This document shows positions 34,634 through 43,958 of a DNA stretch of 64,000 nucleotides, piece after piece. The DNA is from NBLH01 sp050296515 (lineage in GTDB: Bacteria > Bacteroidota > Bacteroidia > Bacteroidales > NBLH01). Position 1 is the stretch's first letter, and each line of letters starts with the position of its first letter. The notes beneath the pieces are model-generated. The model ran no database searches. It saw only the letters and a program-made list of their open reading frames with translations, and was not told where the DNA came from. The translations under genes and the position numbers were made by a program. The DNA lies in assembly GCA_050296515.1 (NCBI GenBank), contig JBNKRJ010000023.1:62001-126000 (forward strand), read 5' to 3'.

Positions 34634-35914
34634 ATGGAAAGAGATAATCTTGTATTCGAGTTAATTGAAAAAGAACATCAGCGTCAGTTACACGGTATAG
34701 AGTTAATTGCTTCTGAAAACTTTGTTAGTGAGCAAGTAATGGAAGCAATGGGATCATATTTAACAAACAAATATGCTGAAGGATACCCTGGGAAGCGTTA
34801 TTATGGTGGATGTCAGGTAGTTGATGAAGTAGAACAATTAGCAATTGATCGTTTGAAAGAATTATTTGGTGCAGAATGGGCAAATGTTCAACCTCATTCA
34901 GGTGCTCAGGCAAATGCTGCTGTGATGTTAGCTTGTATGAAACCTGGAGATACCTTTTTAGGCCTTAATCTTTCACATGGAGGGCACTTAACTCACGGTT
35001 CATTCGTTAATTTTTCAGGGATATTATACAATGCCATTTCTTACAACGTTAAAGAAGAAACAGGAAGGGTTGATTATGATGAAATGGAAGAACTTGCCCT
35101 CAAAGAAAAACCAAAAATGATTGTTGGAGGTGCTTCTGCTTATTCCAGAGACTGGGATTATGAAAGAATGCGCAAAATTGCCGACAAAGTGGGTGCTATT
35201 TTGATGTTTGATATTTCTCATCCTGCAGGTTTAATTGCTGCTGGCTTATTGAAAAATCCTCTTCCTTATGCTCATATTGTAACAACAACTACCCATAAAA
35301 CATTGCGAGGTCCTCGTGGTGGTGTAATTATGATGGGAAAAGACTTTGAAAATCCTTATGGAAAAACTACACCCAAAGGTGAAATTCGAATGATGTCTTC
35401 ATTACTTGATTCTGCGGTTTTTCCAGGTACACAAGGTGGTCCATTAGAGCATGTGATTGCAGCTAAGGCTGTTGCATTTGGAGAAGCTTTAACTAATGAG
35501 TTTAAGGCATATCAGAAACAGGTTTTAAATAATGCTCAGGTAATGGCAAAAGCTTTTGTTGAGAAAGGATATAAAGTTATCTCTGGTGGAACAGACAACC
35601 ACTCTATGTTAATTGATCTACGTACAAAAGCTCCTGAAATTACTGGAAAACAAGTTGAAAAGGCTTTGGAAAAAGCTGATATTACCATTAATAAAAACAT
35701 GGTTCCTTTTGATAGTAGATCTCCATTCCAAACTTCAGGGTTAAGAGTTGGAACTCCTGCGATAACTTCAAGAGGAGCAAAAGAAGATGAAATGGTGAAA
35801 ATTGTTGATTTAATTGACAAAGTAATCATGAATATTGAAGATGAAAATGTAATTAATGAAGTAAGAACTACAGTGAACGAAATGATGAAAGCATTTCCAT
35901 TGACAACACACTAA
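34634..35914 (+). CDS. glyA: Serine hydroxymethyltransferase
   Basis: A 426-residue PLP enzyme, full-length. It interconverts serine and glycine with tetrahydrofolate in the cytoplasm. Visible marks are IELIASENFVS at the N-terminus, LSHGGHLTHG, the PLP-lysine motif TTTTHKTLRGPRGG with Lys222, and FPGTQGGPLEH. It stands alone as a single transcription unit with a strong terminator after it. No unusual features are seen. Confidence 0.98.
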   Translation: MERDNLVFELIEKEHQRQLHGIELIASENFVSEQVMEAMGSYLTNKYAEGYPGKRYYGGCQVVDEVEQLAIDRLKELFGAEWANVQPHSGAQANAAVMLACMKPGDTFLGLNLSHGGHLTHGSFVNFSGILYNAISYNVKEETGRVDYDEMEELALKEKPKMIVGGASAYSRDWDYERMRKIADKVGAILMFDISHPAGLIAAGLLKNPLPYAHIVTTTTHKTLRGPRGGVIMMGKDFENPYGKTTPKGEIRMMSSLLDSAVFPGTQGGPLEHVIAAKAVAFGEALTNEFKAYQKQVLNNAQVMAKAFVEKGYKVISGGTDNHSMLIDLRTKAPEITGKQVEKALEKADITINKNMVPFDSRSPFQTSGLRVGTPAITSRGAKEDEMVKIVDLIDKVIMNIEDENVINEVRTTVNEMMKAFPLTTH

Positions 35915-35940
35915 TTCTTTACAATTTATAATATTCTGAG

Positions 35941-35966
35941 AAAGTCGCCTAAAAGGCGACTTTTTG
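35941..35966 (+). terminator. Intrinsic terminator after glyA
   Basis: AAAGTCGCCT and AGGCGACTTT pair perfectly (10 bp) around AAA, then TTTG TTTT follows. A strong terminator 26 bp after the stop codon. Confidence 0.85.
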
Positions 35967-36159
35967 TTTTTACAGACATGTAATTGCAGTTGTTAAATCA
36001 TGTTAAACTTGTTAATTGTCATGCTTCAGTACATTTATTTAATATATTTTCGCAGCCTAGAAATCAATTAAGCCTCTAATAATCAAACAAAGAACAACTA
36101 TTTGTAACTAAAACTTAGCACTATCCCATCTTTTTTAGAGATTAATAAATTTAGTTTTT

Positions 36160-39100
36160 ATGAAAAAATCTTTATGGATTATTGTTCTACATTTTATAAT
36201 GTTCACTCAAGTTACTGTAGGACAAACTTTAATAAGTGGTACTGTACTGGATGAAAATGATGTTCCAGTTCCTGGTGCTAATGTAACAGTAGTTGGTTTT
36301 CCTGATTCTGGGACAATTACCGATTTGAATGGTATGTATTCAGTTGAGGTTCCTGATGATGCTACAAGTCTTTTGTTTACCTATATTGGGAAAATTCCAC
36401 AAGAGGTTGAAATTGGGAATAAAAAATATATAGATATTAATTTTCAGGAAGATGATATTGATTTGAATGAAGTTGTAGTAGTCGCTTATGGTACTACAAA
36501 GAAATCATCATTTACAGGTTCGGTTAATGTTATAAAAGCTAAAAAGTTTGAGGCAACTCCTGAAATGTCTTTTGATAAAGCATTGCAGGGTGATGCTCCT
36601 GGTATTCAGGTGATTAGTGCTTCAGGACAGATTGGTTCACAGGCAACTGTTAGGATTCGAGGTGTTGGCTCTTTAAATGCAAGTTCGTCTCCTCTTTATG
36701 TTGTTGACGGAGTTCCTATTGAATCAGGGAATCTTAGCGATATTGCTGATGATTACTATGGAACAAGTACAACTGTTCTTTCATCAATAAACCCTGCTGA
36801 TATTGAATCTGTTTCGGTGTTAAAGGACGCTGCTGCTTCTTCACTTTACGGCGCAAGGGCTGCTAATGGTGTTGTTATTATTACTACCAAGAAAGGTGAG
36901 CCTGGAAAAACCAGATTTAAAGTAAGTGCTTCAGGTGGTTTTTCAACGCAGGCTACTGAACCCCATAAAGTATTAAGTGCAGATCAATATTTCAAAAAAT
37001 ATTGGGATTATTATTATAAATATGCTAGCGATAATGATTATACACCTGCTGAATCGGCTTCTTTTGCAAATGAATATACCACTTACATTCTTGGCGTTAA
37101 CCCTTATAATAATGAGGAACCATTTGATGCAAATGGAAATCTGAGCCTTGGAACTCAACTAAATTACAATACTGATTGGAAGGATGTGATTTATCGAATT
37201 GGAAAGAGCCAAAACTATGATATAAGTGCTTTTGGTGGAAGTGAAAAAACATCATTTTATTTCTCTGGGGGTTACAAGAAAGCTGAAGGAATTCAGGAGT
37301 TTAATGATTTTGAAAGATTTTCGGGAAGGGTGAACTTAAGAAATCAGGTGACTGATTTTTTTGAATTCAATTTTAAAAGTGGTTTTACACATACTAATCA
37401 AAACATACCTCCCGGTAGTGGTGGTTTAGCAAACCCGGTAATATTTGCCAACGAAATTGCCAATATTTACCCATTGTATGAAAGAGATTCAGTTGGAAAT
37501 ATTCAATATGACAATGGGGGAAATCCACTTTACAATTATGACAACCCAATAATTCATGATTTTAATCCTATAGGTATTGGCGAAAAAGATATTTATAACG
37601 TATTAACAGGGCGACTTTTGTCTTCTTTTGGCGCTACACTAACTTTTTTAAAAGACTTTAGCATTCAAACAAACTTAGGCCTGGACTATATAAGTATGGA
37701 CGAAACCAGGTTTTATAATCCTTATCATGGGAATGGTGCAAGTGTGAATGGGAGGAGTTCTAAATATGCAAAAAAAGATGTTACATGGACTACAACAAAC
37801 AGACTGGACTGGAAGAAATCCTTTTCAGATGTTCATTCAATTGCTATTCTTTTAGGTCAGGAGGCAAGTAAGTCTAAATACGATTATTTAAGTACCGAGG
37901 CAGTTAACTTTCTGGATGATGATAATGCTAATTTAAGAGCTTCTGCAACTCCTAGTGGGACAGACTCATATTTTACCGAAAAAACATTTACTTCCTACTT
38001 TTCGCGTTTAAATTATGATTTTAAAAAAAAGTATTACCTCGATCTAAGTTACAGAAGGGATGCATCTTCAGTTTTTAGTTCAAAGTCAAAATGGGGTGAT
38101 TTCTGGTCAGTTGGAGGTACGTGGCGGATTTCTGAAGAAAGCTTCTTGCAGAATATTGACTGGCTTTCTGATTTAAAAATAAGGGGAAGTTATGGTACAT
38201 CAGGAAATGACAGAATAGGAAGGTATCCATACCAGGGATTGTATAGCTATGGGTATAATTACGAAGGAAACCCAGGTATGGTGTACTCCCAACTTGCAAA
38301 TGAAGACTTGCACTGGGAAGCTAATGAGATATTTGATGTAGGTATAGAAGCAAGACTGTTTAAAGGCCTTGGAATAGAGGTGGATTATTATGACAGAAAG
38401 TCTGATGATCTAATTTTTAATACACCAATTTCAATGACATCAGGTTTTTCTGGTGTAATGGCAAATCTTGCTTCCATGCGTAACTCTGGTTTTGAAGTAT
38501 TGATAAATTCTGTTAATATTAGAAATGAAAGATTTAGTTGGACTACAGATTTCAATATCTCATTAAATAAAAACGAGATAACATCATTAAGTCAAGAGGA
38601 AGTCATTAATGAGGAGAAAAGGTGGAGAGTTGGAACTGATTTATTTCAGTTTTATATTCAGGATTATGCTGGGGTAGATCCTGAAGATGGCCAGCCTATG
38701 TGGTGGATGGATGTTGTTGATGCAAATGGTAATTCAACTGGTGAAAGAACAACAACCAAAAATTACCCTGAAGCAACCAGGTATGAAAAAGGTTCAGCTT
38801 TGCCTCTGTTTTTTGGGGGCTTAACTAATTCGATTGAGTTTAAGGGGCTTACTTTCTCTTTCCTTATTTATTATAGTTATGGGGGAAAAATTTATGATTA
38901 CACCTTGGCAACAATTTCTCATAGTGGTACTGAACCTGGTACACAGATGAGCACAGAAATGCTTAATTCTTGGACTCCAGAAAATACGAATACAGGGGTG
39001 CCTGTTTTTGATCCTCATTCAGCGTCTTATGGAACTGCCAGTTCAACAAGGTTCCTTTTTGATGGCTCATATGTTCGGTTAAAGAATATTGTTTTGTCGT

Positions 39101-39288
39101 ATTCGGTACCAAATGAGTTTTTATCAAAAATCAGGCTTAGTTCAGCGAAGATTTATGTTCAAGGAGAAAATCTATTCACCTTTGCGAGTCATAAAGGACT
39201 CGGACCAGAAATTGGACTTTCAGGAACAGATTATAATGATGTTCCTAATTACAAGACAGTTACTTTTGGTATTAGTTTAGAATTCTAA
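36160..39288 (+). CDS. SusC-like TonB-dependent outer-membrane transporter
   Basis: A 1042-residue SusC/RagA-type transporter. A signal peptide (ends about TVGQ) is followed by a carboxypeptidase-regulatory-like domain (ISGTVLDENDVPVPGANVTV), a TonB-box-like region and the plug domain (LQGDAPGIQVISASGQIGS, VVDGVPI). A 22-strand barrel ends in the terminal aromatic FGISLEF. It works with the SusD partner encoded 12 bp downstream to import a glycan or peptide. No glycosidase, sigma or anti-sigma gene is beside it, so the substrate cannot be inferred. It has a weak promoter (TATATTTT at 36043-36050). Confidence 0.95.
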   Translation: MKKSLWIIVLHFIMFTQVTVGQTLISGTVLDENDVPVPGANVTVVGFPDSGTITDLNGMYSVEVPDDATSLLFTYIGKIPQEVEIGNKKYIDINFQEDDIDLNEVVVVAYGTTKKSSFTGSVNVIKAKKFEATPEMSFDKALQGDAPGIQVISASGQIGSQATVRIRGVGSLNASSSPLYVVDGVPIESGNLSDIADDYYGTSTTVLSSINPADIESVSVLKDAAASSLYGARAANGVVIITTKKGEPGKTRFKVSASGGFSTQATEPHKVLSADQYFKKYWDYYYKYASDNDYTPAESASFANEYTTYILGVNPYNNEEPFDANGNLSLGTQLNYNTDWKDVIYRIGKSQNYDISAFGGSEKTSFYFSGGYKKAEGIQEFNDFERFSGRVNLRNQVTDFFEFNFKSGFTHTNQNIPPGSGGLANPVIFANEIANIYPLYERDSVGNIQYDNGGNPLYNYDNPIIHDFNPIGIGEKDIYNVLTGRLLSSFGATLTFLKDFSIQTNLGLDYISMDETRFYNPYHGNGASVNGRSSKYAKKDVTWTTTNRLDWKKSFSDVHSIAILLGQEASKSKYDYLSTEAVNFLDDDNANLRASATPSGTDSYFTEKTFTSYFSRLNYDFKKKYYLDLSYRRDASSVFSSKSKWGDFWSVGGTWRISEESFLQNIDWLSDLKIRGSYGTSGNDRIGRYPYQGLYSYGYNYEGNPGMVYSQLANEDLHWEANEIFDVGIEARLFKGLGIEVDYYDRKSDDLIFNTPISMTSGFSGVMANLASMRNSGFEVLINSVNIRNERFSWTTDFNISLNKNEITSLSQEEVINEEKRWRVGTDLFQFYIQDYAGVDPEDGQPMWWMDVVDANGNSTGERTTTKNYPEATRYEKGSALPLFFGGLTNSIEFKGLTFSFLIYYSYGGKIYDYTLATISHSGTEPGTQMSTEMLNSWTPENTNTGVPVFDPHSASYGTASSTRFLFDGSYVRLKNIVLSYSVPNEFLSKIRLSSAKIYVQGENLFTFASHKGLGPEIGLSGTDYNDVPNYKTVTFGISLEF

Positions 39289-39299
39289 AAAAATAAGTC

Positions 39300-40721
39300 A
39301 TGAAGAGACATAAAATATTTGTCATATTAATTTTATTTATTATTCCGTTTGGGGCATGTAATGATAAGTTTTTAGATGTTCAACCAACTGTAGCCAATAA
39401 TGCAGATGATGCGTTTAATAACCCCTCTGAGGTAATTGCTTTGATGAACGGAGTTTATACGCTTGCTAGAGATTTGGACTTTACTTTAGGTATAATTTTA
39501 TTTAGTGAAGTAAAAGGAGAAGATATTTTCCTGATTCCTGATAATCTTGGATGGTTTTCCAGTGCTTATCAATATACTGAAAATCCATATAGTGGAGACC
39601 AAAATAATTTTTGGTTTAATGGATACAAGATAATTGCAAATTGCAATCAGTTAATCGAAAAAATTCCTCAGTCAACAGCTTTTTCTGATGAATTTAAGAA
39701 CCATTATCTCGCAGAAGCCAAGGCTGTTAGAGCATACGTTTATTTTCAGTTAGTACGGTTGTTCGGACAGCCTTATAGTGTTGACCCAAATGGGAAAGGT
39801 GTGCCTCTTACGCTGAAACCACTCTCTAAAGATGATGATTTTCCTGGAAGATCTAGTGTTCGTGATGTTTATGCAGTCATACTTGATGATTTAGAGTTTG
39901 CCGAAAGTAATTTTGATACGAATATCGGAAATTCAATTTATCGAATGACACTTCCTGCAATTCAAGGCTTGTTGGCAAGAGTACATCTGAATATGGAACA
40001 TTGGGCAGAGGCCAGTAGCTACGCAGCATTAGCAAGGAGCAGTTTTAATTTGTCTTCTATGTCTGAACTTTTGGATGGATTTGCCGATCCAACATCTGAA
40101 TGGATGTGGGCATTTGATATGAGAAGCGATGATAATGAGGGCTATACAATGGTGCCTTCATTTTTTGATACTCGTGAAGATGGGTATAATACACTTAGGG
40201 CAGATGCAGACTTCCTTTATCTGTTTTATGAATCAAATGACAATAGGATCTACCAGTTTTCAGCTGATGGGGTTAATTTAAGTTATTCTGAATATGGCTA
40301 TGAAGTTTTTAAATTCCTCCATAGAAAAACCTGGGATATGGATCAGGTTTTGATGAGAGCTTCGGAAATGTATTTAATTGGAGCAGAAGCAGAGGCTGAA
40401 CTCAAAAATTATAAAGATGCGAGAATTTTATTAAATATTATTAAGGGAAGAGCCGGATTGCTGCCTGTGGATGAGAGTGTTACAGGACGATTATTAATTG
40501 ACGAAATAATGCTTGAACGAAAAAAAGAACTGTTTGGTGAAGGTTTTCGCTTTTTTGATATGACAAGAAAAAAGCAACCATTAATTAGGACTGAAAGTTC
40601 ACACTGGTGGCCAATATCCTTACCTGCAAACGATCCCAGAATGGTTCTTCCTATTCCTCAGGATGAAATAGATGCCAATCCAAATATCTCTGAAGCAGAT
40701 CAAAACGAAGCTTATAGATAA
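39300..40721 (+). CDS. SusD/RagB-like outer-membrane lipoprotein
   Basis: A 473-residue lipoprotein (lipobox Cys near residue 20 in PFGACNDKFLDV). It has the SusD helical core: TPR-like helices (LAEAKAVRAYVYFQLVRLFG), MTLPAIQGLLARVHLNMEHW and the C-terminal RASEMYLIGAEAEAELKN and DEIMLERKKELFGEG. It closes the top of the SusC barrel and binds the substrate. It follows susC by 12 bp. The pair is orphaned from a catabolic locus. Confidence 0.95.
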   Translation: MKRHKIFVILILFIIPFGACNDKFLDVQPTVANNADDAFNNPSEVIALMNGVYTLARDLDFTLGIILFSEVKGEDIFLIPDNLGWFSSAYQYTENPYSGDQNNFWFNGYKIIANCNQLIEKIPQSTAFSDEFKNHYLAEAKAVRAYVYFQLVRLFGQPYSVDPNGKGVPLTLKPLSKDDDFPGRSSVRDVYAVILDDLEFAESNFDTNIGNSIYRMTLPAIQGLLARVHLNMEHWAEASSYAALARSSFNLSSMSELLDGFADPTSEWMWAFDMRSDDNEGYTMVPSFFDTREDGYNTLRADADFLYLFYESNDNRIYQFSADGVNLSYSEYGYEVFKFLHRKTWDMDQVLMRASEMYLIGAEAEAELKNYKDARILLNIIKGRAGLLPVDESVTGRLLIDEIMLERKKELFGEGFRFFDMTRKKQPLIRTESSHWWPISLPANDPRMVLPIPQDEIDANPNISEADQNEAYR

Positions 40722-40737
40722 ACTTAACAAACTAAGG

Positions 40738-40767
40738 AAGTTTAGGGGTGAATACGCTCCTAAACTT
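40738..40767 (+). terminator. Terminator-like hairpin after susD
   Basis: AAGTTTAGG and CCTAAACTT form a perfect 9-bp stem around a loop with an extra G-T pair. The T-run after it is short (TTTAATTC), so termination may be weak. Confidence 0.6.
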
Positions 40768-40821
40768 TAATTCGATCTTTCCTAATTTAAATCATTGTTC
40801 TTTTCGACTCGTAAAAAGCTG

Positions 40822-40829
40822 TATCTTTG
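40822..40829 (+). promoter_or_regulatory. Bacteroidota -7 element for the acyltransferase gene
   Basis: TATCTTTG is the canonical form and lies 26 bp upstream of the ATG at 40856. A TTG at 40795-40797 is a poorly spaced -33 candidate. Confidence 0.55.
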
Positions 40830-40855
40830 CCTAAACCTTACGAAGTAAACGGAAC

Positions 40856-41404
40856 ATGCTTATTCGCTATTTTTCGAAATTTATTTTATGGCTTCTGGGA
40901 TGGAAAGTGAATATTAAAATTCCGGAAGAAAAAAAATACATCATTGCTGTTGCCCCTCATACAAGCAATTTAGATCTTTTTATTGGTAAGTTAGCAAATT
41001 GGTCTTGTGGTCATAAAGCAAAATTTATTATAAAAAAAGAAGCATTTAATTTTTTTACTGCCCCTATTTTAAGGTGGTGGGGGGGCATTCCTATTGATAG
41101 GAATAATACAGTTTCGGTTGTAGATCAGATAGTTGAGCATTACATTAAAAACACGCATTTTGCTTTGGCTATTACCCCGGAGGCTACTCGAAAAAGAAAC
41201 CCAGACTGGAAGACCGGGTTTTATCGAATTGCAATAAAGGCGAAAGTTCCTATCTATTTAGGATATGTTGATTTCAAGACCAAAGAAGGCGGAATGCACC
41301 AGCGTTTTGATCCTACAGGCAATATGGAAGACGATATGAAGGCAATAAAGAGCTATTTTAAAGACATGGAAGGCCATCATAAGGACCAGTTTGCTATTGA
41401 ATAG
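40856..41404 (+). CDS. 1-acyl-sn-glycerol-3-phosphate acyltransferase-like protein
   Basis: A 182-residue small PlsC-family acyltransferase. The catalytic HxxxxD motif is His35-TSNL-Asp40 (APHTSNLD), followed by GGIPIDR and the ITPEATRKR phosphate-binding loop (EGTR in most members, EATR here). It should move an acyl group to a lysophospholipid at the membrane. It is shorter than classical PlsC but normal for this Bacteroidota family. It is followed by the amidase gene 54 bp downstream, perhaps on the same transcript. Confidence 0.9.
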   Translation: MLIRYFSKFILWLLGWKVNIKIPEEKKYIIAVAPHTSNLDLFIGKLANWSCGHKAKFIIKKEAFNFFTAPILRWWGGIPIDRNNTVSVVDQIVEHYIKNTHFALAITPEATRKRNPDWKTGFYRIAIKAKVPIYLGYVDFKTKEGGMHQRFDPTGNMEDDMKAIKSYFKDMEGHHKDQFAIE

Positions 41405-41458
41405 TAAATTCTTGATTTATTTTTCTGAATAAACAATTATACAATAATCAATTTTAAA

Positions 41459-42238
41459 ATGGATAAATTATTAAAAATAACCACAATACAAACTCATCTT
41501 TTTTGGGAAGATATACAGAAAAATCTTATAAATTTTGAGCTTAAAATCAAAAATATTGACCAACCAACAGATGTCGTAGTTTTGCCAGAAATGTTTACAA
41601 CCGGTTTTTCTATGAATCCATCTGAATTTTCTGAATCGGTAGAAGGAAAAACAGTGAACTGGATGAGAAAAATGGCTTCTGACAGAGAAGCACTTATCCT
41701 TGGGAGCATTATTATAAATGATGAAGGCCGATTTGTAAATAGGTTATTAGCAGTTTATCCTGATGGAAAGATTGATTATTACGATAAAAGGCATTTGTTT
41801 GCGATGGCAGGAGAACATAAAGAATATACTCCGGGTAACAAAAGATTAATAGTTAATTATAAAGGTTGGAGAATCAATCCATTGATATGTTACGATTTAC
41901 GTTTCCCCGTTTGGAGCAGAAACCTTAGTGATTATGATGTCCAAATTTATGTAGCCAATTGGCCGGAAAAGAGAAGCTTCCACTGGAATATTCTCTTGCA
42001 GGCCAGAGCAATTGAGAATCAGGCTTATGTTGTTGGTGTAAACCGTATAGGTGAAGATGGAAATGGATACGCACATTCTGGTGATACTTGTGTTTTTGAT
42101 CCATTAGGTGTTAGAATTAGTTTTACTAATCCATACGAAGATAAAGTTGAGACAGTGATTCTAAATAAAGATGTTTTAGAAAAAGTTAGAAAATCACTGC
42201 CTTTTATTCAAGATGGAGATAAGTTTACGATCGCTTAA
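41459..42238 (+). CDS. Nitrilase-family amidohydrolase (YafV/omega-amidase-like)
   Basis: A 259-residue C-N hydrolase. The catalytic triad is clear: Glu44 in VVLPEMFTTGFSM, Lys110 in YYDKRHLFAMAGEH and Cys144 in LICYDLRFPVW. Members of this branch hydrolyse alpha-ketoglutaramate and related amides (omega-amidase), a repair or glutamine-transaminase-linked step in the cytoplasm. The length is usual. Its stop overlaps the stop of the convergent barrel gene by 4 bp. Confidence 0.92.
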   Translation: MDKLLKITTIQTHLFWEDIQKNLINFELKIKNIDQPTDVVVLPEMFTTGFSMNPSEFSESVEGKTVNWMRKMASDREALILGSIIINDEGRFVNRLLAVYPDGKIDYYDKRHLFAMAGEHKEYTPGNKRLIVNYKGWRINPLICYDLRFPVWSRNLSDYDVQIYVANWPEKRSFHWNILLQARAIENQAYVVGVNRIGEDGNGYAHSGDTCVFDPLGVRISFTNPYEDKVETVILNKDVLEKVRKSLPFIQDGDKFTIA

Positions 42239-42768
42239 AAGGAAAAACCAATTCTTACAACTGGATTAGTGTATGGGGTGAATTCTGTTTCATTAAGGTT
42301 CCATAAAATTAACAGATAAGCACCACTTCTTTGACCAATTTGTTGAAAATAGCCACCACCAATTAAATAACTATCTATCCATTTTCGGTAACTCTCTATT
42401 GGGTTAAGCGAAGTAAATACTTCTCTATTTAATGCTTCTACCTCTGCTTGGGCAAATAAGCTTTCAGTTATAAAAAATCTGGTAAAAACGCTTCCTGAGT
42501 AGGTTGAGTAGTCAAGATCGATAGCATATCTTTTGTCTTTATAATAACTATAAGATAATCCAATGCCAGCATGAAATCGTTCGGTAATTCTATACCCAAT
42601 AATTGGAGCAACTTCTATAGCAGTAATGTCCCCAAATTGTAGTCCCAAGCCTCCACCAAAAAATATTTTATCTTTAAAAGAAGGTTTTTCCTTTGGTTGC
42701 TCATAATATTGTGCACTTATCTGCGTAATAATTAGAGCAAGAAATAATGTGAAAAATAACTTTTTCAT
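42235..42768 (-). CDS. Small outer-membrane beta-barrel protein
   Basis: A 177-residue protein with a signal peptide (ends about TQISAQ) and an alternating-strand pattern with a C-terminal Phe (RIGFSF). Phrases such as FFGGGLGLQFGDITAIEV and YRITERFHAGIGLSYSYY fit the small porin/OMP_b-brl type of Bacteroidota. No function is known. It has its own -7 element (42804-42811). It is convergent with the amidase gene. Confidence 0.8.
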   Translation of the reverse strand: MKKLFFTLFLALIITQISAQYYEQPKEKPSFKDKIFFGGGLGLQFGDITAIEVAPIIGYRITERFHAGIGLSYSYYKDKRYAIDLDYSTYSGSVFTRFFITESLFAQAEVEALNREVFTSLNPIESYRKWIDSYLIGGGYFQQIGQRSGAYLLILWNLNETEFTPYTNPVVRIGFSF

Positions 42769-42803
42769 GTTTTATGGTTTTATTATTTACATTGTGTATA
42801 CCA

Positions 42804-42811
42804 CAAAAATA
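42804..42811 (-). promoter_or_regulatory. Bacteroidota -7 element for the small barrel gene
   Basis: The minus strand reads TATTTTTG (TAnnTTTG), 36 bp upstream of the ATG at 42768. Confidence 0.5.
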
Positions 42812-42903
42812 GGATATTTTTTTAATTTTCTTTCGGATTACTTCCAATGATATTATCTTAGTTGATTAGACAAAATTGTTAATTATTTAAAAACGAAAAA
42901 CCT

Positions 42904-43956
42904 ATGATTTTATTGATAAGAAAATTTGGATTTTTTTGTTTGGTAATGTTTCTTATTTCTGTTGGAAAAATCTTTTCACAGACTGATACAAGCAAAGTTA
43001 ATTGGATGAGTTTTGAAGAAGCAAAGAGCTTATTTGAAAAAAGGCAAAAGCCTGTATTGGTTTATTTTTATGATAGTAAAGGTGATTCTTCAAAGCTTAT
43101 GTTGAATGCGACATTTGGGCTGCAAGAGGTTGCAAGTTATGTCAATATATTGTTTTATCCAGTTAAATTAGATATTCACTCACAGGATACGGTCACTTTT
43201 TTTGATGGAACTAAGTTTTATAATTCAGGTAAAAACGGGAAAGTGCATGATATTGTAGTAAAACTTTTAGGCAATCAGTTTTCAATCCCCTCAATGATAC
43301 TGTTTAATAAGCAGGCGCAAGGTTCAGCTTATCAGGGTTTTAAAGATAGAAACCATATTTTTCCAGTATTAATATATTATGCTGAATCACTAACAAATCC
43401 AATTGCTTACGATAAGTTTGAAAAATACTATTTTAAAACCTATCCAGTTGGTCAAAAACAGATAATGACAAGGGTTTTAGTGAAATGGAAAACTTTTAAT
43501 GAATTGCCAGAATTGATGAAAACCAGGCCTAAGAAAATATTGGTAAATCTTTATGATAATTACAATATTAGCTCTACAATGCAACGCTTGAAAACATATA
43601 ATAATCCAACAATAGCTAAATATTTAAATGAACATTTTTATTGTACTAATTTAGATGTAAAAGCTCAGGATAGCATCAACTTTTTAGGACAAACCTACAT
43701 AAATGAAAAAGCAGCACACGGCTATCATCAGCTGGCAATTGCAATGCTCAACGGAAAAATGCAGTTTCCTTCATTTATTGTTATAGACGAAAACAGTAAA
43801 TTGTTAGACAGGTTCTTTGGTTACATGCCTCCTGATGACTTTGAAGTGTTAATTCATTTTATTGGTGATAATGCTTATAAGAACAAAAAATGGGACGACT
43901 ACAAAGCAAATTTCAAAGGGAGTTTTATTGAGGAGGAAGAAATTAAGAAGGAGTAA
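42904..43956 (+). CDS. Exported protein with two degenerate thioredoxin-like domains
   Basis: A 350-residue protein with a signal peptide (ends near GKIFSQ). Residues about 30-165 and 200-330 look like two copies of the same fold: both have PVLVYFYDSKGD / KILVNLYDNYNIS, then VNILFYPVKLDIHSQDTVTF / FYCTNLDVKAQDSINFLGQ, then SIPSMILFNKQAQG / QFPSFIVIDENSK. This is the thioredoxin order (beta strand, active-site loop, cis-Pro region). No CxxC is present in either copy, so it is not a thiol oxidoreductase. It may bind a partner or be a duplicated chaperone-type thioredoxin fold. It lacks known neighbours of function. Confidence 0.65.
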   Translation: MILLIRKFGFFCLVMFLISVGKIFSQTDTSKVNWMSFEEAKSLFEKRQKPVLVYFYDSKGDSSKLMLNATFGLQEVASYVNILFYPVKLDIHSQDTVTFFDGTKFYNSGKNGKVHDIVVKLLGNQFSIPSMILFNKQAQGSAYQGFKDRNHIFPVLIYYAESLTNPIAYDKFEKYYFKTYPVGQKQIMTRVLVKWKTFNELPELMKTRPKKILVNLYDNYNISSTMQRLKTYNNPTIAKYLNEHFYCTNLDVKAQDSINFLGQTYINEKAAHGYHQLAIAMLNGKMQFPSFIVIDENSKLLDRFFGYMPPDDFEVLIHFIGDNAYKNKKWDDYKANFKGSFIEEEEIKKE

Positions 43957-43958
43957 AA

